A DNA stretch of 64,000 bases from DATKRB01 sp035532415 (lineage in GTDB: Bacteria; Actinomycetota; Acidimicrobiia; Acidimicrobiales; RAAP-2). The DNA is taken from assembly GCA_035532415.1 (NCBI GenBank), contig DATKRB010000001.1, positions 1 to 64,000 of the forward strand. The letters are read 5' to 3'. How positions within the stretch are numbered: position 1 is the stretch's first letter; each line of letters begins with the position of its first letter. The translations under genes and the position numbers were made by a program. This document shows positions 54,922 to 62,533 of this stretch, one piece after another. Below the pieces are notes generated by a model. It searched no databases, was not told where the DNA came from, and saw only the letters and a program-made list of their open reading frames with translations.

Positions 54922-56280
54922 ATGATGCGCTTCGTGATCATCGGCGGTGGTCCCGCCGGCTACCAGGCCGCCACCGAGGCGGCCCGCCTGGGCGTCGAGG
55001 TGGTGCTCGTCGAGCGCGACGTGATCGGCGGCGCGGCCAACCTGTGGGACTGCATCCCGTCCAAGGCCATGATCGGGACCGGCGGCGCGATGTCCTTCCT
55101 CGGCCGAGCGTCGGGGATGGGGCTCAACGACGTCGCCGGCTCACTCGACCTCGAAGCCCTGCGCGAGCGGATCACCGGCATCGGCCGGCGGCTCGAGGGC
55201 TCGATCGTGCAGATCCTGCAGAGCCAGAGCGTCGACCTGGTCCGGGGGAGCGGCAGATTGACGGGCCCGAACACCGTCGTGGCCGACACGGCCGACGGGG
55301 TCCGCACGTTCGACGCCGACGCCGTCCTCCTGAGCACGGGCAGCCGTCCCCGCCTTCCCGGGTGGGCGGTCCTCGACGCCGACCGGGTCCTCTCGACCCG
55401 CGATGCCTACCCTCCCAAGGAGCTGCCTGGGCATCTGGTGGTGATCGGTTCCGGGGTCACCGGGGTGGAGTTCGTCCACATGTTCTCGTCGCTCGGCTGC
55501 GAGGTCACGCTCATCGTCAGCCGCGAGCAGGTGCTTCCCCGCAAGGACCCCGAGGTTGCCGCCGTGCTCGAGGCCGACTTCCTCCGCCGGGGCGTGCGCC
55601 TCCTGAAGGGAGCGAGGGCCGTCGGCATCGAGCGGACCCCCGAGGGCGTGGTAGTGGCGTGCGACGACGGCCGTTCGGTCGCGGGCTCGCACGCACTGCT
55701 CGCCATCGGGTCGATCCCCAACGTCGAGGACCTGGGCCTCGATTCGGCCGGCGTGCAGGTCGACGAGGGCGGTTACGTCCCGGTCAACCATCATTGCCAG
55801 ACCTCCGTCCCGCACATCTACGCGGCCGGGGACCTGTCGGGCAAGCTCCCGTTGTCCTCGGTGGCGGCCATGCAGGGCCGGAAGGTCGCCGAGCACGTCA
55901 TCGGCGGCCACAGCGTGGCCCACCGCCACCTCAACTACGACAAGGCGGCCTCGGCCATCTTCACCGAGCCCGAGATCGCCGACGTGGGGCTCGCCGAGGC
56001 GGACGCGTTCGCCGAGGGACGCAAGGTGCGGGTGACCAAGGTACCGTTCGCGGCCAGCGCCAAGGCCCTCATCAACAACGATCCGCGGGGGTTCGTGAAG
56101 ATCGTCTCGGACCCGGCCACCGGGGTGGTGCTGGGCGGCTCGATCGTGGGGCAGAACGCCGCGGAGCTCATTTCGGTGCTGGCCGTCGCCGTGACGGCCG
56201 GGCTGAAGGTCTCCGATCTGGTCGACAGCATGCTGGTCCATCCCTCGCTCTCGGAGGCGGTGGCCGAGGCCGCCGAGTGA
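54922..56280 (+). CDS. lpdA: LpdA-type flavoprotein NAD(P)H:quinone reductase (disulfide reductase family)
   Basis: 452 residues; FAD motif FVIIGGGPAGYQAA, NAD motif VVIGSGVTGVEFVHMFSSLG, second FAD contact HIYAAGDLSG and C-terminal dimer domain. The redox motif is degenerate: GGAANLWDCIPSK where lipoamide dehydrogenase has GGTCxNxGCIPSK, so only the second cysteine (C44) remains. Classical dithiol chemistry is unlikely. Mycobacterial LpdA (Rv3303c) shows similar loss and reduces quinones. ATG 54922 or 54925. Confidence 0.88.
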   Translation: MMRFVIIGGGPAGYQAATEAARLGVEVVLVERDVIGGAANLWDCIPSKAMIGTGGAMSFLGRASGMGLNDVAGSLDLEALRERITGIGRRLEGSIVQILQSQSVDLVRGSGRLTGPNTVVADTADGVRTFDADAVLLSTGSRPRLPGWAVLDADRVLSTRDAYPPKELPGHLVVIGSGVTGVEFVHMFSSLGCEVTLIVSREQVLPRKDPEVAAVLEADFLRRGVRLLKGARAVGIERTPEGVVVACDDGRSVAGSHALLAIGSIPNVEDLGLDSAGVQVDEGGYVPVNHHCQTSVPHIYAAGDLSGKLPLSSVAAMQGRKVAEHVIGGHSVAHRHLNYDKAASAIFTEPEIADVGLAEADAFAEGRKVRVTKVPFAASAKALINNDPRGFVKIVSDPATGVVLGGSIVGQNAAELISVLAVAVTAGLKVSDLVDSMLVHPSLSEAVAEAAE

Positions 56281-56310
56281 GGGGGAGCGACCGGTGACCC
56301 GGAGCGACCG

Positions 56311-57327
56311 GTGAACGCGGGCAACATGTACGGCCCGGGCGCCACCTTCGTGGGGGTCCCGCCGGCCGATCTGGCCGACCCGGCCAGCTACGCCGGCGCG
56401 GCGGCCGTCATCATCGGGGCACCCTTTGACGGGGGGACGTCACACCGGCCGGGCTGCCGGTTCGGTCCCCAGGCCATCCGCTCGACCGACTATCTCCCCC
56501 ACGACGGGAGCCGGCCGCATCTGGCGCTGGGCGTCGACCCCCTCATCGAGCTCGGGGTGGTGGACGCAGGGGACGTCGAGATGCCCTCGGGGGAGATGGA
56601 GCGTTCGCTGGAGCGGCTCGAGCAGGCGGTCGCGTCGGTGGCCCGGTCGGGAGCGGTGCCCGTCGTGCTCGGTGGCGACCACACCGTCGCGCTGCCCGAC
56701 GTCACCGGCGTCGCCCGTCACGTCGGCTGGGGGAAGGTGTCCGTCGTCCATTTCGACGCGCACGCCGATACCGCCGACACCCAATTCGGTTCCCTGTGGG
56801 GGCACGGGACCCCGATGCGCCGTCTGATCGAGTCGGGGGCGGTGCGGGGCGACCGGTTCGTGCAGATCGGGCTCCGCGGGTACTGGCCGGAGCCCGAGAC
56901 CCTCGGCTGGATGTCCCGGCAGGGGATGCGGAGCTACGAGATGTCCGAGATCGCCGGTCGAGGTCTCGATGCGTGCCTGACCGAGGCCTTCGGCATCGCC
57001 ACCGACGGTTGCGACGCCGTCTTCCTCTCGGTGGACGTCGACGTGGTCGATCCCGGGATGGCGCCGGGGACCGGAACCCCCGAGCCGGGCGGCCTGAGCA
57101 GCCGGGAGCTGCTCGACGCCGTGCGACGGACCACGATGGAGGTCCCGGTCGTCGGCCTCGACGTGGTGGAGGTCTCGCCCCCCTATGACCACGCCGAGGT
57201 CACGGCGTTCCTGGCGAACCGGATCGTGCTCGAAGCGCTGTCGGGGATGGCCTGGCGCCGCCGAGCCCTCGGGGGTCGGCCGACCCGGCATCCCGGGAAC
57301 CCCCTTCTGAGCGACCGCCCGACCTGA
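56311..57327 (+). CDS. speB: Agmatinase/ureohydrolase family protein
   Basis: 338 residues; binuclear manganese ureohydrolase. PVVLGGDHTVALPD, VVHFDAHADTADTQFG, and VFLSVDVDVVDPGMAPGTGTPEPGG-type C-terminal ligands (SVDVDVVDPGMAPG) are all present, with GAPFDGGTSHRPGCRFGP near the start. Family members hydrolyse agmatine, guanidinobutyrate or guanidine; the large Gly/Pro C-terminal tail (RRRALGGRPTRHPGNP) is extra. The PLP decarboxylase that converges on it could in principle supply an amine substrate, but this is not shown. Confidence 0.87.
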   Translation: MNAGNMYGPGATFVGVPPADLADPASYAGAAAVIIGAPFDGGTSHRPGCRFGPQAIRSTDYLPHDGSRPHLALGVDPLIELGVVDAGDVEMPSGEMERSLERLEQAVASVARSGAVPVVLGGDHTVALPDVTGVARHVGWGKVSVVHFDAHADTADTQFGSLWGHGTPMRRLIESGAVRGDRFVQIGLRGYWPEPETLGWMSRQGMRSYEMSEIAGRGLDACLTEAFGIATDGCDAVFLSVDVDVVDPGMAPGTGTPEPGGLSSRELLDAVRRTTMEVPVVGLDVVEVSPPYDHAEVTAFLANRIVLEALSGMAWRRRALGGRPTRHPGNPLLSDRPT

Positions 57328-57344
57328 CGCCCGGCCCCACCGAT

Positions 57345-57372
57345 CCCCGGCGCCCGGCCCCCGGCGCCCGGC
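57345..57372. repeat. 14-base exact tandem repeat at the speB/decarboxylase junction
   Basis: CCCCGGCGCCCGGC twice in tandem, followed by another partial GCCCGGCG. Lies between convergent genes and can fold into GC hairpins, so it may also act in termination. Confidence 0.85.
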
Positions 57373-57394
57373 GCCCGGCGGGACCGCCGGCCGG

Positions 57395-58759
57395 TCAGGC
57401 GGTGGTGGCCAGGATCTCCCGCACCATGTCGACGGTCGTGTCCGGGTGGAGGAAGGCGAGGCGCCCGACCGGAGCACCCTCCCACGTGGTCGGTGTGACG
57501 AACCCGGTCTGGTCCGCCAGCAGGCGGGCGGACCACGCGTCGTACTCGGCCCGCCCCCAGCCGGTGCGGCGGAACAGGACGATGGAGAGCTCCGGCTCGC
57601 GCACCAGCTCGAGGTGGGGCAGCTCGGTGATCAGCTCGGCGCTCCGCCGGGCCGTCTCGAGCACGGCTTCCACCGCGCTCCGGTAGGCGGCCGTCCCGTG
57701 CAGAGCGAGGGAGAACCAGAGAGGGAGCCCCCTGGCGCGCCTGGTGAGGTGGAACGCGTAGTCGCTCGGGTTGAAGACCTCCACGCCCGGGGGGTGGATG
57801 ACATCGAGGTAGGAGGCGTCCTGGGTGTGCACCGCCTTGGCCAGCCGGGGATCCCGGTAGAGGAGAGCAGCGCAGTCGAAGGGGGCGAAGAGCCACTTGT
57901 GGGGGTCGACGATGAACGAGTCGGCGCGCTCGATCCCCTCGAACCGGTGACGGACGGACGGTGCGAGCAGGCCGGCGCCCCCGTAGGCCGCGTCGACATG
58001 CAGCCACAAGGATCGCTCGGCGGCCACTGCGGCGATGCCGGCCAGGTCGTCGATGATCCCGGCGTTGGTGGTCCCCGCCGTCGCCACCACGGCCACCACG
58101 TCCTCGGGGTCGGGGTCGGCGGCCAGGGCGGCCCGGAGGCCGGGCCCCGTCATCCGGTGATCGTCGGTGCGCACCGTCAACGGCTCCACGCCGATGATGT
58201 GCAGGGCCTTCCCCACCGAGGAGTGGGTCTCGTCGCTCACGGCGATGCGCACCCTGCCCGGCCGGGTGCCCCCTCCGCGGAGCCCGCGGGCGTCCCGGGC
58301 CACCACCAGCGCCGACAGGTTGCCCATCGATCCCCCCGAGACGAAGCACCCCCCTGCGTGCTCGGGGAACCCGGCCAGACCGGCGAGCAGGTGCAGGGCC
58401 TGGTTCTCGGCCGCGACCGCGCCGGCCGCCTCCAACCACGAGGTGCCGTTCAGGGAGGAGCAGGAGACGATCATGTCGAACAGCAGCGCGGCCTTGGTGG
58501 GCGCCGCCGGGATGAAGGAGAGGAAGCGCGGGCTGTCGCACGAGATGACCGCGGTGGCCAGGGACTGGGCGAACAGCTCCAGCAGCTGCTCGGGATCGTG
58601 CCCCTCCTCGCCGAGCAGGCCCGCCAGTGCGGCGTCGAGGGCCGTGCCGGTGGCGCCCCCGAAGTCCAACGACACCGGGTCGAGCGCCAGGCGGTCCCGG
58701 CAGTAGTCGAAGACGAGATCGGTCAGATGCGCGTCGTACGAGAACATCGGGCTGCCCAT
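57395..58759 (-). CDS. Group II PLP-dependent decarboxylase (aromatic amino acid/glutamate decarboxylase-like)
   Basis: 454 residues; ATG after GAGAGGGAGGAC. RFLSFIPAAPT, GCFVSGGSMGNLSALVVARD, DETHSSVGKAL, VATAGTTNAGIIDDLAGI, WLHVDAAYGGAGLL and the PLP lysine in DPHKWLFAPFDCAALLYRD are group II signatures. Most like aromatic-L-amino-acid or L-2,4-diaminobutyrate decarboxylases; the substrate cannot be assigned. Divergent from the hydrolase gene, 65 bases apart. Confidence 0.88.
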   Translation of the reverse strand: MGSPMFSYDAHLTDLVFDYCRDRLALDPVSLDFGGATGTALDAALAGLLGEEGHDPEQLLELFAQSLATAVISCDSPRFLSFIPAAPTKAALLFDMIVSCSSLNGTSWLEAAGAVAAENQALHLLAGLAGFPEHAGGCFVSGGSMGNLSALVVARDARGLRGGGTRPGRVRIAVSDETHSSVGKALHIIGVEPLTVRTDDHRMTGPGLRAALAADPDPEDVVAVVATAGTTNAGIIDDLAGIAAVAAERSLWLHVDAAYGGAGLLAPSVRHRFEGIERADSFIVDPHKWLFAPFDCAALLYRDPRLAKAVHTQDASYLDVIHPPGVEVFNPSDYAFHLTRRARGLPLWFSLALHGTAAYRSAVEAVLETARRSAELITELPHLELVREPELSIVLFRRTGWGRAEYDAWSARLLADQTGFVTPTTWEGAPVGRLAFLHPDTTVDMVREILATTA

Positions 58760-58824
58760 CGTCCTCCCTCTCTCGTTCCCCGGCTCGCACCTTGTCACAT
58801 CGGTGCCGTCGCTACGCTCGGAGC

Positions 58825-59559
58825 GTGCACTGGGGCCGGGTGACCGTCGCGGACGGTGTGGAGGAGAGGTGGTTCGAGCTCCACCCGGCCGGCCGGTCGG
58901 TTCCGGGGATCCTGTGGACCCCGCCCGGCGCGGGCGGATCGCGGCCGCTGGTCCTGATCGGGCACGGCGCCTCGGGGAACAAGCGCGAGGGTTACGTCCT
59001 CGCCCTGGCCCGCCGTCTGGTCCGGGACCGGGGCTTCGCCGCCGCGGCCATCGACGGGCCAGTGCACGGTGACCGTCGAAGCGACGGCGATGCGGTGCCG
59101 GGTCTCCCCTTCTTGGAGTTCTCGCAGGTCTGGTCGGGGGATCCCACCATGACCGACGGCATGGTGGCCGACTGGACCCACACCCTCGACGCACTGCAGG
59201 CCGTCGAGGGAGTGGGCAAGGGACCGGTCGGGTGGTGGGGGCTCTCGATGGGGACCATCCTGGGCCTGCCTCTGGTGGCGGCGGAGGAGCGGATCACCGC
59301 GGCCGTCCTCGGCCTCATGGGACTGACCGGCCCGTCGCGCGAGCGGATCGCCGCCGACGCGCCCCGGGTCCGGTGCCCGGTGCTGTTCCTGACCCAGTGG
59401 AACGACGAGCTGTTCTCCCGGGAGTCGGCCGCCGAGCTGTTCGACCTCCTCGGCACCTCCGACAAGCGGCTGCTCGCCAGCATGGGCGGGCACGGCGAGG
59501 TGCCCACCGAGGCGTTCGTGATGAGCGAGCAGTTCCTGGCGAGCCATCTGGGAGGCTGA
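58825..59559 (+). CDS. Alpha/beta hydrolase (dienelactone hydrolase-like)
   Basis: 244 residues from a GTG with a TACGCT box six bases upstream. LVLIGHGASGNKREGY is the oxyanion strand, GWWGLSMGTILGLPL the nucleophile elbow (Ser), PVLFLTQWNDELFSRES the Asp region, and MGGHGEVP the His. No signal peptide. Substrate unknown. The final codons lie in a 25-base segment repeated at the end of larC. Confidence 0.85.
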   Translation: MHWGRVTVADGVEERWFELHPAGRSVPGILWTPPGAGGSRPLVLIGHGASGNKREGYVLALARRLVRDRGFAAAAIDGPVHGDRRSDGDAVPGLPFLEFSQVWSGDPTMTDGMVADWTHTLDALQAVEGVGKGPVGWWGLSMGTILGLPLVAAEERITAAVLGLMGLTGPSRERIAADAPRVRCPVLFLTQWNDELFSRESAAELFDLLGTSDKRLLASMGGHGEVPTEAFVMSEQFLASHLGG

Positions 59560-59611
59560 CGGTTCCGCCAGGCCACTACCTCACCCGGGAGGCTGACGGT
59601 TCCGCCAGGCC
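59550..59611. repeat. 25-base direct repeat at the hydrolase/larC junction
   Basis: An identical 25-mer beginning GGGAGGCTGACGGTTCCGCC occupies 59550-59574 and 59587-59611 (37-base period). Copy one contains the hydrolase stop; copy two encodes, on the minus strand, the last residues of LarC (RNRQPP). A gene end has been duplicated. Confidence 0.93.
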
Positions 59612-60807
59612 TCCTCCGCCCGCGAACCCATCTCGCGGGGTGGGACACCGGCTCGATCGGCGGCGCGGGCCACGTCGTCGAACTCGGGCTTCGCCCGGTC
59701 CCGCCCCACTTTCATCCCGATCTGCTCCCCGTCGACCTGCACGCCCGCCATCGACCGGGCGAACGGCCACCGCTCCGCCCGGACGGCTCGGACGCCGAAC
59801 GTGCCCGTCGTCGACCGGAGCACGGCGCGCAATCGCTCGGCCAGGGCCGGATCGCCGAGGACGTGCATGGTGTGACCGGGCCGGCCCTTCTTCATGAGGA
59901 CCGGCGTGAGCCACGCATCGTGGGCGCCCGCATCGAGCACCGCCCCGATCGCGTGGGCCAGTTGCTCCCCGGTGACGTCGTCGAGGTTGGCCTCGAGCAG
60001 GAGGACCGGTTGTCCCCGAGCGCGGTCGGCGCCGTCGGTGCCACCCGGGTCGGCGGCCACGCTCCCGAGCACCACCTGGGTGCAGTTGGGCAGCTCGTCC
60101 AGCTCGCCCCGGCCCGCCCCGAAGCCCGAGGCCGTCACCCGCATCGCCGGCATCGGCCCGAACGACGTCGACAGGGCGGCGAGGAGGGCGGCGCCGGTGG
60201 GGGTCGTGAGCTCCACCCGTGTGTCCCTCCCGTAGGCGGGGATGCCGTGCAGGAGCCGGACCGCCGCGGGAGACGGGTTGGGAAGCACTCCGTGTGCCGT
60301 CATCACCGTCCCGGTGCCCGTCGCGACCTCCGAGGCGGTCACCCGGTCGACGCCCAGCAGCTCGAGGGCGGCGGCGGTGCCGACCACGTCGATCACCGCG
60401 TCGTGTCCGCCGACCTCGTGGAAGTGCACGTCCTCGGGGCGCCGGCCGTGCAGGCGGCCCTCGACGTCGGCGAGCAGCCGGAAGGTCCGCAGCGACCGAT
60501 CGGCGACCCGCTCGGGTAGGCGGGCGCTCTCTATCAGAGAGACGATGTCCCCGTAGGTGCGCGCCGTCCGGTCACCGGTGGTCGACACGATCGCCGCGGT
60601 GCAGGTGATGCCGCCCCGCAGGGGGTGCTCGACGGCCAGGTCCCACCCGGGCAGGGGGATCCTGCTCAGGAGCGATCGCAGCTCGTCGACGTCGGCCCCC
60701 GCGTCGATCAGGCTGCCCAGGGCCATGTCGCCGGCGATCCCGGCGAAGCAGTGGAACCAGGCGACGGTGGCGGTCCGCCCACGCGGCATCGAAACCTCGC
60801 CGCTCAT
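59581..60807 (-). CDS. larC: Nickel insertion protein LarC
   Basis: 408 residues; CTP-dependent insertase that puts nickel into the pincer nucleotide. FHCFAGIAGDMALGSLIDAG, EDVHFHEVGGHDAVIDVVG, TPTGAALLAAL, LLLEANLDDVTGEQLAHAIG and VLMKKGRPGHTMHVL are LarC signatures. In Lactobacillus plantarum larC needs a frameshift; here it is one continuous frame. Its ATG overlaps the larB stop (ATGA). Confidence 0.93.
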   Translation of the reverse strand: MSGEVSMPRGRTATVAWFHCFAGIAGDMALGSLIDAGADVDELRSLLSRIPLPGWDLAVEHPLRGGITCTAAIVSTTGDRTARTYGDIVSLIESARLPERVADRSLRTFRLLADVEGRLHGRRPEDVHFHEVGGHDAVIDVVGTAAALELLGVDRVTASEVATGTGTVMTAHGVLPNPSPAAVRLLHGIPAYGRDTRVELTTPTGAALLAALSTSFGPMPAMRVTASGFGAGRGELDELPNCTQVVLGSVAADPGGTDGADRARGQPVLLLEANLDDVTGEQLAHAIGAVLDAGAHDAWLTPVLMKKGRPGHTMHVLGDPALAERLRAVLRSTTGTFGVRAVRAERWPFARSMAGVQVDGEQIGMKVGRDRAKPEFDDVARAADRAGVPPREMGSRAEEAWRNRQPPG

Positions 60808-61571
60808 GGGAGGAGCCGGGCCACCGCGCAGGCCGCACCGAACCCGTTGTCGATGCCGACGACGGTGATCCCCGCCGCGCAGGAGGTGAGCATGGCCAGA
60901 AGGGCGGTCACCCCCTCGAACCCCGCGCCGTAGCCGGTGCTGGTCGGCACAGCCACCACGGGCGCCCCGGTGATGCCTCCCACCAGGCTGGCCAGCGCCC
61001 CCTCCATGCCGGCGACGACGATCACCGCGTCGGCAAGGGCGAGCTCGTCGGCCGAGGCGAGCAGGCGGTGCACGCCGGCGACCCCGCAGTCGGCGAGGAC
61101 CTCGGGGTCGAGCCCGAGACCGCAGAGGACCGCCCGGCACTCGTCGGCGACCGGGAGGTCCGCGGTGCCGGCGGTGACCACGAGGACCCGCGCCGACCGG
61201 CGCGGTGCCGGTCGCCAGACCACCGTGTGGTGCGTGCCGCACCGGACGACGTTCCCGTGGTGCCCGGCCGAGGCCGCCGCGCCGGTTGCCGCCCCCACCT
61301 GCGCGGCGTGCGCCCGGGTGAGGAGCACCGGGCCGCTCGGCTCGCTCAGCAGCTCCACCACGATGGCGGCGCACTGCTCGGGGGTCTTGCCCGGACCGTA
61401 GATCGCCTCGGGCAGTCCCTGGCGGAGGTTCCGGTGGTGATCGACGCGGGAGAAGCCCAGGTCGGCGAAAGGAAGGCGGCGGAGCCGGGCCACCGCGTCG
61501 TCGGGCGGGCAGGTCCCGTCGGCGACGTCGGCCAGCAGCTGTCGGAGCGCGGGTTCGTCCATGTTGTTCAC
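60804..61571 (-). CDS. larB: Pyridinium-3,5-biscarboxylic acid mononucleotide synthase LarB
   Basis: 255 residues; carboxylates and hydrolyses nicotinic acid adenine dinucleotide, first step to the nickel-pincer nucleotide. GFSRVDHHRNLRQGLPEAIY, GKTPEQCAAIV, LVVTAGTADLPVADEC, IVVAGMEGALASLVGGIT and VVAVPTSTGYGAGFEGVTAL are characteristic of the PurE-related LarB family. First gene of larB-larC; divergent from pheA with only 14 bases between the starts, so both promoters must overlap coding sequence. Confidence 0.93.
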   Translation of the reverse strand: MNNMDEPALRQLLADVADGTCPPDDAVARLRRLPFADLGFSRVDHHRNLRQGLPEAIYGPGKTPEQCAAIVVELLSEPSGPVLLTRAHAAQVGAATGAAASAGHHGNVVRCGTHHTVVWRPAPRRSARVLVVTAGTADLPVADECRAVLCGLGLDPEVLADCGVAGVHRLLASADELALADAVIVVAGMEGALASLVGGITGAPVVAVPTSTGYGAGFEGVTALLAMLTSCAAGITVVGIDNGFGAACAVARLLP

Positions 61572-61585
61572 TATCCTGCCCGGGA

Positions 61586-62518
61586 GTGACCCCTCCTGCG
61601 ACCTCGGTCGCTTACCTCGGCCCTGCGGGGACGTTCACCGAGGAGGCCCTCCTGAGCCAGCCGGACTACGCCTCGGCCGCGCTCGAGCCGATGAACATGA
61701 TCGGCGACGTCCTCGACATCGTGGCCAGGGGCGGGGTCGACCTGGGGTTCGTCCCGATCGAGAACGCGATAGAGGGGACCGTGAGCGCCACCCTCGACGG
61801 CCTGGTGTTCGACCACGACCTGCTCATTCAGCGCGAGGTCGTCGCCGACATCCACCTCCACCTGATGGCCCCTCCCGGCACCTCCGTCGGCGAGGTCCGG
61901 CGCGTCCTGTCGATCCCCGTCGCCCTGGCGCAGTGCCGAGCGTTCCTCGCCGAGCACTTCAGGGGCGCCGAGCAGGTGGCGGCCAACTCCACCGCCGACG
62001 CGGCCCGGATCCTCGGGGAGCGCCCCGAGCCCGGCGTGGCGGCGATCGCCCCCCGGTTGGCGGCCAAGCTGTACGGGCTCGAGATCCTGGCCGAGGACGT
62101 CGAGGACCATCCGGACAACCAGACCCGGTTCGTGTCGTTGGCGAGGGGGGGCGTGCCCGCCCCCACCGGGCACGATCGGACGAGCATCGTGTGCTTCCAG
62201 CGGGCGGACCGCCCGGGCAGCCTGCACGGGATCCTCGGTCAGTTCGCCGCCCGCAACATCAACCTCACCAAGGTGGAGTCCCGGCCGACCAAGCGCGGCC
62301 TCGGGGACTACTGCTTCGTCATCGACCTGGCGGGCCACCTGGCCGACGAGGTGATCGCCGACTGCCTGCGGGACCTGCACGCGGAGCTGGCCGGGGTGAA
62401 GTTCCTGGGCTCGTACCCGGCTGCCGGTGCGCACGGGGCGGTCCGCCGGCGCCAGGCCAACCGCGCCTGGCGGGCCGCCGATCGCTGGATCGATTCCCTG
62501 CGCGAGCAGATCGATTGA
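61586..62518 (+). CDS. pheA: Prephenate dehydratase
   Basis: 310 residues; prephenate to phenylpyruvate for phenylalanine. AYLGPAGTFTEEALL, FVPIENAIEGTVSATLDGL, VAANSTADAARI and the catalytic NQTRFVSL are the PDT domain. A regulatory ACT domain follows (PGSLHGILGQFAARNINLT, then ESRPTK), giving feedback by phenylalanine. No chorismate mutase domain. GTG start; a TATCCT box 12 bases upstream suggests a short leader. Confidence 0.95.
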   Translation: MTPPATSVAYLGPAGTFTEEALLSQPDYASAALEPMNMIGDVLDIVARGGVDLGFVPIENAIEGTVSATLDGLVFDHDLLIQREVVADIHLHLMAPPGTSVGEVRRVLSIPVALAQCRAFLAEHFRGAEQVAANSTADAARILGERPEPGVAAIAPRLAAKLYGLEILAEDVEDHPDNQTRFVSLARGGVPAPTGHDRTSIVCFQRADRPGSLHGILGQFAARNINLTKVESRPTKRGLGDYCFVIDLAGHLADEVIADCLRDLHAELAGVKFLGSYPAAGAHGAVRRRQANRAWRAADRWIDSLREQID

Positions 62519-62533
62519 GCGGGCAGGGTCGAG

